The notes: generated by a model not told the origin, from the letters alone. A stretch of 64,000 nt of DNA from Aquicoccus porphyridii (GCF_008369105.1 NZ_VINQ01000004.1:173436-237435), one strand, 5' to 3'. Numbered from the stretch's first letter, positions 1-9,548 are shown. Made by a program: numbers and translations.

Positions 1-1307
1 TGCGAGGATTTCACGACCACGTATTTCATCTGCGACAGGTCGATCCCGAGGTTCTCGAACGCCTCGGGGTGGAATGTCTGGGTCCGCCGGGTGTTGAGCA
101 CGATGTGAACGCCGTCGGCCTCCAGCCATACGCAATCGCCCATCTTCATCTCGGCCCGTCCCAGATGCTGCGCCGCGTCGCGGGCGATGCCCCGCACCGT
201 TACCAGCAGGTCCACGGGATCGCCCGACATCGGGCCGATCTTGCCGCCCACGCGCACGGCCATTTCCGCGCCCACGCCCGCATCCATGCACATGCCCACA
301 AGCACCGGGTCCCAGAAGGTTCCGAAGGCGATATCCTTCAGCCCGCGATCGAGCGCAGCGCGCAACACATAGGTTGAATCCGACGGCGCACCGCCGCCCG
401 CGTTATCGGCGAAATCGGCCAGCACGATCGGTGCCGCCGCGTTCATCGCAACCGCCCGGTCCAGACCGTCATCCATGCCGGGGAAGCGTCGCAGATCGTT
501 GCGCATCTCCCATAGTTCTTTGCCCAGTTCCTCGGCGCGCCGTTCTGCCAGCGTGGCGTCACCATCGGTGATCACCAGCGTGCGGGCGCCGCAACGCGGG
601 TTGTCGCCCCACGGAAACCCATGCGCCAGCGAGACCGACAGGATGCCGCCCTGTCCCTCCATCGCCGACATGCGGTCGACATAGCTGCGCACCGGTTCGA
701 ACGGCGTGTGATACATCCCCATCATCCGGCAGTCGTAATCGCGCATCACCGGGTCGGTCCGCCCCTCGGCCGCGTCGGCGCATATGGTAAAAAGCTCCTC
801 GGCCCGCTCCACCACGTCGATATGCGGATATTCCTTGTAGCAGATGATCGCCGTCGCCTTCTCGAGCATCAACTCCGTCAGGTGGCAATGCGGGTCAAGC
901 TCCAGCCCGATCTTGACCTTTGGCCCCACGATCTCGCGGATACGGGCCATCATGTCGCCTTCGCAATCGTCGTAACCCTGCGCGATCATCGCCCCGTGCA
1001 TCGACATCAGAACCACGTCCACCGGCATCGCGGCGCGCAGATCGGTGAGGATGTCGTCGCGCATCGTCTCGTAGACCGCGCGCACCGTGGGCCCGGCCGG
1101 TTGCGCATAGGTGCAAAGCCCCTCGGCAACCTCCCAGCCCCGCGCCTCGGCCATCGCGCGCCAGCGGGTCACGGCGGCGGCAAAGAGCCCCGCTTCGCCG
1201 CGCGAGGCGGTCTTGGTGTAGAGATGTTCCTTGAACCCGCTCCACCCCGTCGGGATCGGCGAAAAGGAATTGGTTTCCGTTGCAAGCGAAGCCATGAAAA
1301 GTTTCAT
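1..1307 (-). CDS. M81 family metallopeptidase (MlrC-like), C-terminus cut by window edge
   Basis: The reading frame starts at ATG 1307 and stays open to base 1, so the C-terminus lies outside the window. About 435 residues are visible, close to the usual 480-500 of the family. The N-terminus (MKLFMASLATETNSFSP) and the later segments SMHGAMIAQGYDD, ELDPHCHLT and DFADNAGGGAPSD are typical of MlrC, a zinc hydrolase first known from microcystin breakdown. In most bacteria these proteins are thought to cleave small peptides or amides. Its ATG overlaps the stop of the upstream TRAP small permease by 4 bases, so the two are translationally coupled. The operon context (amine oxidoreductase plus TRAP importer) suggests it acts on an imported nitrogen compound; that is inference. 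Confidence 0.85.
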   Translation of the reverse strand, partial: MKLFMASLATETNSFSPIPTGWSGFKEHLYTKTASRGEAGLFAAAVTRWRAMAEARGWEVAEGLCTYAQPAGPTVRAVYETMRDDILTDLRAAMPVDVVLMSMHGAMIAQGYDDCEGDMMARIREIVGPKVKIGLELDPHCHLTELMLEKATAIICYKEYPHIDVVERAEELFTICADAAEGRTDPVMRDYDCRMMGMYHTPFEPVRSYVDRMSAMEGQGGILSVSLAHGFPWGDNPRCGARTLVITDGDATLAERRAEELGKELWEMRNDLRRFPGMDDGLDRAVAMNAAAPIVLADFADNAGGGAPSDSTYVLRAALDRGLKDIAFGTFWDPVLVGMCMDAGVGAEMAVRVGGKIGPMSGDPVDLLVTVRGIARDAAQHLGRAEMKMGDCVWLEADGVHIVLNTRRTQTFHPEAFENLGIDLSQMKYVVVKSS

Positions 1308-1828
1308 TTGTCATTCCCGAGATTTGCAAGCGCGGTCACGATATCCGCCAAGACGTGGAAAAGGATCAGCGCAAAGGCCAACGGGATCGCGATGCCGAAG
1401 ACCACCATCGGCAGGTCCATCGTCTCGGTTTGCCGGCCGGCCAGCCGCGCGAGATAGCCGCGCGCCGGGTTGGCGCCGGCCCCGAAAAAGCTGAACCACA
1501 TGATCGGCAGGACAAAGCACAAGACCCCAAAGGATCGCACCATCGTAAAGACCAGCCCCCGAAGGCCGCGCGCCTGCAAGGCGTTCGGGAACAGGTTCGG
1601 GTCGCGCTGAAAGCGATAGGCGCAGGACGCGCCCAGAAGCCCGCCCCAGACCATGGAAAACCGGGCAAGCTCCTCGGTCCAGATCGGCGGCTGGTTCAAG
1701 AGGTAGCGGGCGATCACCTGCCAACCGGCAGCGGCCAGCATGACCGCGACGGCAAGCGCCGCGCCCAGCAGGGCCACCCGGTTGAGCCCCCAGGAAATCC
1801 GGTTGATCCTGTCGGAAATCGCCCGCAT
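1304..1828 (-). CDS. TRAP transporter small permease (DctQ type)
   Basis: This 174-residue protein has about four hydrophobic segments (roughly residues 18-40, 50-70, 90-110 and 135-160) and the WTEELARFSMVWGGLLGAS segment characteristic of DctQ small permeases. It forms the inner-membrane complex with the large permease encoded upstream in the same operon. The gene follows the binding-protein gene with 3 bases between them and overlaps the M81 gene by 4. The order here is M-P-Q, whereas P-Q-M is the common order. The substrate cannot be read from the sequence. Confidence 0.9.
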   Translation of the reverse strand: MRAISDRINRISWGLNRVALLGAALAVAVMLAAAGWQVIARYLLNQPPIWTEELARFSMVWGGLLGASCAYRFQRDPNLFPNALQARGLRGLVFTMVRSFGVLCFVLPIMWFSFFGAGANPARGYLARLAGRQTETMDLPMVVFGIAIPLAFALILFHVLADIVTALANLGNDK

Positions 1829-1831
1829 CGT

Positions 1832-2803
1832 TCAGCGTCCGACGGCCGCGTTCCAAGCGTCCAACGCGCCCTCGGGCATGTCGGTCGCTTCATAGATCGG
1901 CTGGCTGGCGTCGCGGAACTTGGCCCGCTCTTCCGGCGACAGCTCGATCACCTCGATCCCGGCTTCTTCAAGCTGCTTGAGCACGGCGGAATCGTCCGCC
2001 ACCAGATCGCGGTTCGCCTGATGCGCTTTCTCAACCGCCGCATGGACGATAGCGCGCTCTTCCTCCGAAAGCCCCTGATACCAGTCCTCGGACGCGATCG
2101 CGACACGGACGGACGGGCTCATCCGGGCATTGGTGAAATAGTTGATGAAGGCCGTATGCCCGTATGTCAGCGGCACGAAGGCGGGGTTGATATAGCCCCC
2201 GGCAACGCCAGTTTGCAGCGCATTGGGCACCTCGGACCAGGACACGATGGTGCCTTTCGATCCCCATTGCTCGAAGGTGTTGATCTGCACTTCGTCCAGC
2301 GCGCGCATCCGCACGCCCTTGATGTCGTCGAAGGTGCGGATCGGCACCTCGGTGGTGAAGATGCCCGTCGGCGTGCCGGTCATCACCACGTCGAGAACGC
2401 GCACACCCTTGGGCGTGGTGCCTTCGTTGATCCGGGCCAGCATCCCGCCCTCGTCGAGCGCGCGGTCGAGCTGTGCGAGATCCTCGAAGAAATAGGGCAT
2501 CATGGCCCCGAAGATCGTCCCGTCCAGTGTCCCGGCGGATTTGGCATCCGACATCGACACTTCAAGCAGGCCCTGGCTCACCTGGTCGAGCCGCTCGGCC
2601 TCTTCGCCCAGCGCGTTGCGTTCATATTCCACAGCGTCCATTCCGTGGGCTTTGAGGTGCTCGGCGAAGGTATGCGCCCACATGTAGGTGCCGGATTTTT
2701 CGAGGTCCGGCGGGCTGTCGAGGGCGATCTTCACCTCGGCCGCCGCCGGAAGCGCAAGCGTCACGGCGACGGCAGAAGCGGTCAGAATTCGGGTGAGTTT
2801 CAT
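1832..2803 (-). CDS. TRAP transporter substrate-binding protein (DctP type)
   Basis: The 323-residue product begins with a clear Sec signal peptide (MKLTRILTASAVAVTLALPAAAE, cleavage near residue 23), so it is periplasmic. The mature part has the DctP pattern: an N-terminal strand, a helix with FAEHLKAHGMDAVEY, and the segment FEDLAQLDRAL before the central IRTFDDIKGVRMRAL, which contains the arginine that usually binds a substrate carboxylate. It delivers a carboxylated solute to the DctQM permease encoded on either side. A purine-rich ribosome site sits just upstream of ATG 2803. Confidence 0.92.
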   Translation of the reverse strand: MKLTRILTASAVAVTLALPAAAEVKIALDSPPDLEKSGTYMWAHTFAEHLKAHGMDAVEYERNALGEEAERLDQVSQGLLEVSMSDAKSAGTLDGTIFGAMMPYFFEDLAQLDRALDEGGMLARINEGTTPKGVRVLDVVMTGTPTGIFTTEVPIRTFDDIKGVRMRALDEVQINTFEQWGSKGTIVSWSEVPNALQTGVAGGYINPAFVPLTYGHTAFINYFTNARMSPSVRVAIASEDWYQGLSEEERAIVHAAVEKAHQANRDLVADDSAVLKQLEEAGIEVIELSPEERAKFRDASQPIYEATDMPEGALDAWNAAVGR

Positions 2804-2836
2804 TTCAGTTTCCTTCCCTGTTGATTGGTTGTCGCA

Positions 2837-4120
2837 TCACTTCCAAAGTCCCAGCGTCCGGGGCAGCCAGAGACTGATCTCCGGGGTGAAGACCAGAACC
2901 CCCAGAACGATGATTTCCGCGATGATGAAGGGGGCGACGGCCCTGGCCAGCTTCCAGTAGTTGACGCCCGTCACCGTCGAAACGATCAGCAGACACCCCC
3001 CGAGCGGCGGCGATACCAGGCCGATGCAGAGGTTGAAACAGATCACGATCCCCAAGTGCACCGGGTCCGCCCCGTTGGCCAGCGCGACCGGCGCCAAGAG
3101 CGGCACCAGGAGGGCCAGGGCGACGGGAACGTCCATGATCATGCCCGCAATGATGAAGAGCAGGTTCATCATCAGCAGGAACCCGACCGGACCAAGCCCC
3201 ATCGCCTCGACCAGCCCGGCAATCGCCTGGGGAATCCGTTCCAGCGCGGCCAGGTGGCCGAACGCCGCAACCGCGCAGAGGATCATGAAGATGGACCCGG
3301 TCAGGACCGCCGTCCGGGAGAAGCTTTGCCAGACGTCTTCGCGCGTGAGGGGGGAGTAGAAAAACGCGGCGATGGCGGCGGCAAAGACCGCGACGGCAGC
3401 CGCTTCGGTGGGCGTCATCCAGCCCAGCACGATCCCGCCAACGATGATGAGCGGCAGGCAGAGCGCGGGCAACGCGGTAAGGATCGCGGGCAGCAAGGGC
3501 GGTGCATCGCCCTTTTCGACGCGCGGGTGATCCTCGCGCCAGGCATACCAGCCGTTGACGAGGAACAGCGCGCCCGCCAGCAGCAACCCGGGCATGATAC
3601 CGGCCACGAAAAGCGCCGCGACCGAGGTCTGCATCAAGGCACCGTAGAAGATCAGGATGATCGAGGGCGGCACGATCGGACCGATGATCGAGGAGGCCGC
3701 CGTAATCGCCCCGGCATATTCGGCCGTGTATCCGCGTTCGCGCATCGCCGGAACCAGCGTGTTCGACAGGGCGGCCGCATCGGCGACGGCAGATCCCGAG
3801 ATACCGGCAAAGAACACCGATGTCATGATGTTCACATGCCCGAGCCCACCGCGCAGGCGCCCGATCAGCGCCATCGACAGGTCGATCAGAGATTTCGTCA
3901 CGCCGCCCCGGTTCATCAACTCGCCAGCCAGGATGAAAAGCGGCATCGCCAGAAGCGAGAAGATGCTGATCTGCGAAAAGACCTTTTGCGGCAGCACGGC
4001 GAGATAGCGCGTGTTGTCGGTCATGATAAAGGTCAGGACGGCCGCTCCGCCGATGACATAGGCAAGCGCCAGCCCCGAGGCCAGCAGCGCGACGGCGATG
4101 ACGGGAATGAACCAGGTCAT
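2837..4120 (-). CDS. TRAP transporter large permease (DctM type)
   Basis: Starting at ATG 4120 the product is 427 residues, the usual DctM length. The frame is open further upstream, but that stretch is antisense-style sequence within the preceding gene. The protein is almost entirely hydrophobic with about 12 membrane segments and has the DctM hallmarks SLLAMPLFILAGELMNRGG, GISGSAVADAAAL, SSIIGPIVPPSI and the C-terminal NLCIGLVSPPLGGCL. It is the sodium-coupled translocation subunit. The start overlaps the stop of the upstream oxidoreductase by 4 bases (ATGA), and 33 bases separate it from the binding-protein gene. Confidence 0.93.
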   Translation of the reverse strand: MTWFIPVIAVALLASGLALAYVIGGAAVLTFIMTDNTRYLAVLPQKVFSQISIFSLLAMPLFILAGELMNRGGVTKSLIDLSMALIGRLRGGLGHVNIMTSVFFAGISGSAVADAAALSNTLVPAMRERGYTAEYAGAITAASSIIGPIVPPSIILIFYGALMQTSVAALFVAGIMPGLLLAGALFLVNGWYAWREDHPRVEKGDAPPLLPAILTALPALCLPLIIVGGIVLGWMTPTEAAAVAVFAAAIAAFFYSPLTREDVWQSFSRTAVLTGSIFMILCAVAAFGHLAALERIPQAIAGLVEAMGLGPVGFLLMMNLLFIIAGMIMDVPVALALLVPLLAPVALANGADPVHLGIVICFNLCIGLVSPPLGGCLLIVSTVTGVNYWKLARAVAPFIIAEIIVLGVLVFTPEISLWLPRTLGLWK

Positions 4121-5259
4121 GCCGTGCACCCAATGCGATCGGGCGCGACGCATCGGGGATCGAGGCCCTGATCGACGATATGTGCCGGGAGAGGTTGCCC
4201 AAGTACCAATGCGGTCGCCAGGTCCGCCGCCGCCGGGGCCGACTGGATACCATAGCCCCCCTGCCCCGCCATCCAGAAGAAATCGGGAACCACCCGGGAA
4301 AAGCCGATCACCGGCTCCTTGTCCGCGACGAAGCTGCGCAGACCCGCCCATTTGTTTTCGATCCGCCGGATATCGAGATCGAAGGCCGTCATGATCCGGT
4401 CGGCACAGATCGCCACGTCGATCTCTTCGGGTTGCGCGTCGCACGGGTCGGTCGGCGTCTCGTCGGCTGGCGAAATCAGCAAACGCCCGGCATCGGGTTT
4501 GAGATAGAATTGCTCGTGGACATCGACCGTGATGGGCGCATCGCGCCGGGTGAAACCATCCGGTTCGGCCACGACCATCGCGGTTCGGCGCTTTGGCACC
4601 AGCCCGATGTCTTCCGCCCCGGCAAGGCGGCCGATCTCACCGGCCCACGCCCCGCCCGCATTGACCACCAGCGGTGCTGCGAGCGTGCCGCTTTTCGTCT
4701 GCACCTGCCAGCCGTCGCCGCCGCGGGCCAATCCCTGCACCGCCGCGTTGGTCAACAATGTACCGCCGCGCGCCTTGAGGAGGCGCAAGAAGCCCTGGTG
4801 AAGCGCCGCGACGTCGATATCCTGCCCGCCCCGGTCCAGCATTCCGGCCGTGGCGTAGCCCTCTCTCAACAAGGGCTGATGATCCTTGAGCGCCGCGGGG
4901 CCCAGCCGCTCCACCGCGGTTTCGGCGGATATCGTGTCGATCAGTGCGTCGAGCGCCTCGAGCTGGTCCTCTCTCGCGATCATCAGGATCTCGCGCGGGG
5001 TCAGCAGCGGCGCGTCCGCGAATCCCTCTGGCGCCGCGTCAAAGAAGGCACGCGACGCCCTCGTCAGGGCGCGCACGCCATCGGGCCCATAGCTCGGGGC
5101 GAACACGGCCGCGGATCGTCCGGTCGTGTGATAGCCCGGTTGCGCCTCCATTTCGGCCAGCACAACCTTCATCGTCCGCGCCAGGCCCGCGGCCACCGAG
5201 GCGCCGGCCATACCTGCGCCGATAACGATGACATCTGCTGAAATGGCGCGATCTGACAT
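4117..5259 (-). CDS. FAD-dependent oxidoreductase, D-amino-acid oxidase/glycine oxidase (DAO) family
   Basis: The 380-residue protein opens with a Rossmann ADP-binding motif (VIVIGAGMAGASVA, glycines at 14, 16 and 19) and ends with the DAO signature MAGQGGYGIQSAPAAADL around residues 330-350. GRSAAVFAPSYG near residue 47 matches the flavin-contacting loop of the family. Such enzymes oxidise amines or amino acids to imines with FAD. It is first in the operon, coupled to the TRAP importer, so the transported solute is probably an amino acid or amine derivative (inference). The divergent XRE-cupin gene is the obvious regulator. Confidence 0.88.
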   Translation of the reverse strand: MSDRAISADVIVIGAGMAGASVAAGLARTMKVVLAEMEAQPGYHTTGRSAAVFAPSYGPDGVRALTRASRAFFDAAPEGFADAPLLTPREILMIAREDQLEALDALIDTISAETAVERLGPAALKDHQPLLREGYATAGMLDRGGQDIDVAALHQGFLRLLKARGGTLLTNAAVQGLARGGDGWQVQTKSGTLAAPLVVNAGGAWAGEIGRLAGAEDIGLVPKRRTAMVVAEPDGFTRRDAPITVDVHEQFYLKPDAGRLLISPADETPTDPCDAQPEEIDVAICADRIMTAFDLDIRRIENKWAGLRSFVADKEPVIGFSRVVPDFFWMAGQGGYGIQSAPAAADLATALVLGQPLPAHIVDQGLDPRCVAPDRIGCTA

Positions 5260-5408
5260 CCGGTATGAATCCTTCCGCAGCGTTTCGGACAGGGCAACGC
5301 TATCGAAGAAATTTCATAAATCAATAATTTTTTATCATATACGAAAATATTTCCATTTTCCTGGGGGCCTGATAAGCTCCTCCAGCACCGGAAGAGGAAC
5401 AAACGCCC
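5260..5408. promoter_or_regulatory. Divergent AT-rich control region between the DAO-TRAP operon and the XRE-cupin gene
   Basis: The 149 bases between two diverging genes are strikingly AT-rich from about 5305 to 5357, unlike the rest of the window. Two short GAAA/TTTC palindromes lie inside this stretch: GAAATTTC at 5308-5315 and GAAAATATTTC at 5343-5353. They are candidate binding sites for the adjacent XRE-cupin regulator and may overlap both promoters. No clean -35/-10 pair was identified, so the assignment rests on position and composition. Confidence 0.4.
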
Positions 5409-6023
5409 ATGACCACCGCCCAGGCTCTGGGGGCACGGCTTAGACACTTGCGCAAAGCCCGACAGCTCACGCTCAGCGGCCTTGCCTCCCTGTCTGGCGT
5501 CGCGGTTTCCACCATCTCGAAAATCGAGAACGGCACGCTATCACCTACCCTGGACAAGGTGCTGCGCCTCGCCGAAGGGCTGGATCTGACGATCGGGCAA
5601 CTGATCGGGGATGACGACAGCGAAAACATGTCGCCCAACAGCCGCTTTGCGCCCTCGCGCGAGGGTGACGGCATCGTCATCGACACGAAGAATTACGTAT
5701 ACAGATATCTCTGCGCCGAGTTGACCAACAAGAGGATGGTCCCCATCCATGCACGTATCAAGGCGTCATCCCTCAAGGAATTCGGCCCGCTCGAGCGGCA
5801 TGGTGGCGAGGAATTCCTGATCGTCATGGATGGCGAGGTCGTGGTGCATTCGGAATTCTATGCGCCCGTCACCCTCGGACGCGGCGAAAGCATCTATCTC
5901 GACAGCACGATGGGCCACGCCTATGTCAGCGCCGGAGATCGCGACGCCGAGGTCTTTTGCATCTGCACCGAGCCCCAGCGCCTGGAGAAAGATGACGAGA
6001 CCGAGCCGTCGCAGCCCGCCTGA
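5409..6023 (+). CDS. XRE-family transcriptional regulator with C-terminal cupin sensor
   Basis: The 204-residue protein has an N-terminal lambda-repressor-type helix-turn-helix (residues 6-62, with LASLSGVAVSTISKIENG) and a C-terminal cupin fold (about 105-180, with LERHGGEEFLIVMDGEVVVHSE and GRGESIYLDS). This layout is shared with PuuR-type regulators of amine and amino-acid catabolism, where the cupin domain senses a small effector. It diverges from the FAD oxidoreductase-TRAP-M81 operon and most likely controls it. Whether it represses or activates cannot be told from the sequence. Confidence 0.9.
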   Translation: MTTAQALGARLRHLRKARQLTLSGLASLSGVAVSTISKIENGTLSPTLDKVLRLAEGLDLTIGQLIGDDDSENMSPNSRFAPSREGDGIVIDTKNYVYRYLCAELTNKRMVPIHARIKASSLKEFGPLERHGGEEFLIVMDGEVVVHSEFYAPVTLGRGESIYLDSTMGHAYVSAGDRDAEVFCICTEPQRLEKDDETEPSQPA

Positions 6024-6047
6024 CGCGCGACGGGCCCGACACCCCTG

Positions 6048-7559
6048 TCAGGCGACCTTGTCGTCGGTGATGCCGGAAATCGCCTGGATGAGATTGTCCT
6101 CGGTCACCTCGTCGGCGGTGAATTCGCGCATCACCCGGCCCGAGAACATCGCCACGATCCGGTCGGAGACATGCAACACCTCGGGCATTTCCGAGCTGAT
6201 GACGATGACCGCAAAGCCCTGCGCCGCCAGTTCGCGGATCAGGTTGTGGATTTCCGACTTCGACCCCACGTCGATGCCGCGCGTCGGTTCATCGACGATC
6301 AGCACCTCGGGGCGCATCGAAAGCCACTTGCCGATGACGATCTTCTGCTGGTTGCCACCCGAGAGATTGCCCACGATCTGACGCCAGCCGGGGGTGCGGA
6401 TATCGAGCTTGTCGCGATACTGGTCGAAGATCGCGATCTCGGCGCCGTCGCTGACAAACGGACCGGCAGTCAGGTCATCGACCTGCGGCAAGGTCATGTT
6501 GTCCCGGCAATTCATGCCCAGCACCAGCCCTTGTGACTTGCGGTCCTCGGGCACCAGCGAGATGCCATGACCGAGCGCGTCGATCGGCGAGGCGATGCGC
6601 ACCTCCTCCCCGTTGAGCAGGATCTGCCCGGCCGAGGGGGTCCGCAGGCCAAAGATCGTTTCGGCGATCTCGGTGCGCCCGGCCCCGACAAGACCGTAAA
6701 ACCCCAGCACCTCGCCCCGACGCACGGAAAAACTCACATCCTGGTAGAGCGCACCACACCCAAGCCCGCGCACCTCGAGCGCGACATCGCCCATCTCGTG
6801 ATGGCTTTCGTTGCGCGACAAATCGAGGCTGCGCCCGATCATGAGCTGTGTCACCTCGTCCTCGTCGGTCTCGGCGGTGTTGAGCGTGCCGCGATACTGC
6901 CCGTCGCGCAGAACGCTGATCCGGTCGGTGATCTTGAAGATCTCTTCCATCCGGTGCGAAATATAGACGATACCCACACCCCGCGATTGCAGGTCGGCGA
7001 TCACGTCGAACAAAACCACCTTTTCCGCATCGGTCAGCGAGGCGGTCGGCTCGTCGAAGATCACCGCGCGCGGGTCCACGGTCAGGGCGCGGCCGATCTC
7101 GACCATCTGCTGATTGGCGATGGACAGATCGCCCACGCGGGTCCGGGCATCAAAGCCGACATTGAGCGTCTTCAAAATGGCGTCGGTGTCGGCATAGAGC
7201 TTTGGCCAATCGACCCGGCCAAGCCCCTTGAGCGGCAATTCACCCAGAAAGATATTCTCGGCCACGCTGAGTTCATCGGCAAGGCTGAGTTCCTGGTGGA
7301 TGAACACCACCCCCTTGGCCTTGGCCTGCATCGGCGAGGTCATCACAGTTGGTTCCTCAGCGATGAATATCTGCCCTTCGTCAGGGGCATGGATGCCGCC
7401 CAGAACCTTCATCAGGGTGGATTTTCCGGCCCCGTTTTCACCCATAAGGGCATGGACCTCGCCGGGCAGGACGCTGAAGGCCACGCCGTCGAGGGCCCGC
7501 ACGCCGGGGAATGTCTTGACGATGCCTTCGAGGCGCAGAACGGGTGTCTGGTCGGTCAT
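6048..7559 (-). CDS. Sugar-type ABC transporter ATPase with two nucleotide-binding domains (RbsA/XylG type)
   Basis: From ATG 7559 the product is 503 residues, the normal RbsA-type size. The first domain has Walker A GENGAGKST (40-48), the signature LSIANQQMVEIGRAL and Walker B AVIFDEPTASL. The second has the degenerate P-loop VGAGRTE and an intact LSGGNQQK signature. The frame is open upstream of 7559, but that part is shadow sequence of the permease gene. The ATG overlaps the permease stop by 4 bases. It powers import by the two permeases encoded upstream; the divergent catabolic cluster suggests what follows uptake, but the substrate is unknown. Confidence 0.93.
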   Translation of the reverse strand: MTDQTPVLRLEGIVKTFPGVRALDGVAFSVLPGEVHALMGENGAGKSTLMKVLGGIHAPDEGQIFIAEEPTVMTSPMQAKAKGVVFIHQELSLADELSVAENIFLGELPLKGLGRVDWPKLYADTDAILKTLNVGFDARTRVGDLSIANQQMVEIGRALTVDPRAVIFDEPTASLTDAEKVVLFDVIADLQSRGVGIVYISHRMEEIFKITDRISVLRDGQYRGTLNTAETDEDEVTQLMIGRSLDLSRNESHHEMGDVALEVRGLGCGALYQDVSFSVRRGEVLGFYGLVGAGRTEIAETIFGLRTPSAGQILLNGEEVRIASPIDALGHGISLVPEDRKSQGLVLGMNCRDNMTLPQVDDLTAGPFVSDGAEIAIFDQYRDKLDIRTPGWRQIVGNLSGGNQQKIVIGKWLSMRPEVLIVDEPTRGIDVGSKSEIHNLIRELAAQGFAVIVISSEMPEVLHVSDRIVAMFSGRVMREFTADEVTEDNLIQAISGITDDKVA

Positions 7560-8560
7560 ATCTTCAACTCCTCCTGTCCCTTGCGGTTCAACTGGCGATC
7601 GAGGATCAGCACCCCGATCAGGATGAGGCCGATCACGAGGTTCACGGTTTGGGTATCTGCCCCGATATGGCCCAGCCCCTTGCGCAAGAGCTGGATCGCG
7701 ATGACCCCGCCCAAGGTCGAGATGATCGAGCCGTATCCGCCCGCCAGCTTGGTTCCGCCCAGCACGACGGCGGTGATCGCCCACAGCTCGTAAAGCATCC
7801 CGTCATTGGGATTGACCGAGCCGCTCTCGGAATAGAACACCACCGCCGACAGCGCGGCGAGAAACCCGATGAGCATGAAATTCAGCACGAAATGCGGGCC
7901 GACGCGGATGCCGGCATTGACTGCGGCCTCGCGGTTGTTGCCGATGGCATAGGCGTTGCGACCGTGGACGGTTTTCGTCATCAGCAGCCACAGGATCAGC
8001 GCCGCACCCAGCAGGAACCATGTCGCCGTGTGCAGCCCGAGGAATTGCGCCTCGGCGAAATCAACCAGCGTCCAGTTGAGATGGCTGGTGGGTTGTTCGC
8101 CGTTATACATGAAGACCAGCCCGCGAAAGCCCAGCATCGAGGCCAGCGTGACGATGAACGCATCGACGCCGGTTTTCCACACGATCAACCCGTTGATCGC
8201 CCCCAGCACCACGCCGGTCAGCAGCGCGAACCCCCAGGCCAGCGGAATGGCCCAGTCGCCCAGCGCCTGCATGAACGGCCATGTCATGCTGTCAAGCAGG
8301 ACGACGGCCGCAAGGGCAAAGGTCGCGCCCACGCTCAGGTCGATATTGCCGTTGATCATGACGATCGTCATGCCCAGCGCGATGATCCCGATGGGCGCCG
8401 ATTGCTTGAGCAGCAACAGCATGTTGTCCACGCTCAAGAACGCCTTGCTTGAGACCGACATCGCGTCGCCGACGATGGCAAAGAACGCCAGTTCGACGAG
8501 GATGAAGGCCCAGATCGCACCGCGTTTCAGGATGTCCTTCTGGTTCAGTGTCGTTGTCAT
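7556..8560 (-). CDS. Sugar-type ABC transporter permease (CUT2 family)
   Basis: Taking ATG 8560 (MTTTLNQKDILKRG) gives 334 residues with about nine to ten membrane segments. The BPD_transp_2 hallmarks are present: IGIIALGMTIVMINGNIDLSVGATFAL near the N-terminus and VVLGGTKLAGGYGSIISTLGGV towards the C-terminus. It is one half of a heterodimeric permease with the gene just upstream, from which 13 bases separate it, and it overlaps the ATPase gene by 4 bases. Confidence 0.92.
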   Translation of the reverse strand: MTTTLNQKDILKRGAIWAFILVELAFFAIVGDAMSVSSKAFLSVDNMLLLLKQSAPIGIIALGMTIVMINGNIDLSVGATFALAAVVLLDSMTWPFMQALGDWAIPLAWGFALLTGVVLGAINGLIVWKTGVDAFIVTLASMLGFRGLVFMYNGEQPTSHLNWTLVDFAEAQFLGLHTATWFLLGAALILWLLMTKTVHGRNAYAIGNNREAAVNAGIRVGPHFVLNFMLIGFLAALSAVVFYSESGSVNPNDGMLYELWAITAVVLGGTKLAGGYGSIISTLGGVIAIQLLRKGLGHIGADTQTVNLVIGLILIGVLILDRQLNRKGQEELKI

Positions 8561-8573
8561 GGCTGACGCTCCC

Positions 8574-9548
8574 TCACGCGATCGGGGACCACAGGCGGCC
8601 CCGCTTGGCTGCGACATCCAGCCAGACGGCAAGGATGATGATGATCCACGTCACGATATACTGGACATAGAAGTCGAGACCCACGAGCAGCAGGCCATTC
8701 TGGATGAAACCGAGGATCAGCACGCCGATCACGGTCTTGAACACGGTGCCCGCCCCGCCCATCAGTGACGCGCCGCCGAGAATGACGGCGGCGAGCACTT
8801 CAAGTTCCATGCCCTGGCCGACCGTGTTCTGGCTGCCGAGGCTACGGCTGGCCTGCAAGAGACCCGCCGTCGCCACGCAGAAGGCCGACACGATATAGGT
8901 CAGGAACACCACCCGCGCACGCGGGATACCCGAGAAGGTCGCGGCCTGCCCGTTGCCACCCACGGCATAGACCTTGCGCCCGAAGGGCGTTTTCGACAGC
9001 AGCAGGCTGAGCGCCACGGCCAGAAGGGCAAAGATCAGGATCGGCACGGGAATGCCCATGACACGCTCCTGTCCGAAAACCGAGAACCAGGTGCCGGACT
9101 TGTCGGCGATGTCCATGTTCTTGCCGCCCGACCAGGTCAGCGTCAGGCCATGGATCGCCGAAAGCATCCCCAACGTGACGATCAGGGAATTGAGCTTGAG
9201 ATAGCCCACCAGAAAGCCGATGAAGGCCCCCAGCGCAAGGGTCAGGGCGAACATCGCAAGGATGGCCAGCCCCGGGCCGAGCTTGTCATGCAGGTCAAGC
9301 ACCACGATCGTGGAAAACGACATCATCGACCCGACCGAGAGATCGAGGTTGCCCCCGATCACCACGAAGGTGACGCCAAGCGCCATCACGCCGAGGATGG
9401 CCGAGGACCGGATCACACCGAATACATTGTCAAGCTCGATGAACCGCTGGTTGGCCAATGCAAAACCGATCATGAAGGCCGCAAAGGCGATCAGGATGCC
9501 CTGTTTCGCGAGGAACGCCCCGATTTCCGTCTTGTTGAGTTGTGCCAT
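8574..9548 (-). CDS. Sugar-type ABC transporter permease (CUT2 family)
   Basis: The 324-residue membrane protein is the second permease of the importer. It carries the same family marks as its neighbour, GVMALGVTFVVIGGNLDLSVGSM and AAVILGGASLMGGAGTVFKTVIG. It lies 257 bases downstream of the binding-protein gene, a wider gap than elsewhere in the operon. Such a gap is common where the binding protein is made in excess over the membrane subunits. Confidence 0.92.
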   Translation of the reverse strand: MAQLNKTEIGAFLAKQGILIAFAAFMIGFALANQRFIELDNVFGVIRSSAILGVMALGVTFVVIGGNLDLSVGSMMSFSTIVVLDLHDKLGPGLAILAMFALTLALGAFIGFLVGYLKLNSLIVTLGMLSAIHGLTLTWSGGKNMDIADKSGTWFSVFGQERVMGIPVPILIFALLAVALSLLLSKTPFGRKVYAVGGNGQAATFSGIPRARVVFLTYIVSAFCVATAGLLQASRSLGSQNTVGQGMELEVLAAVILGGASLMGGAGTVFKTVIGVLILGFIQNGLLLVGLDFYVQYIVTWIIIILAVWLDVAAKRGRLWSPIA

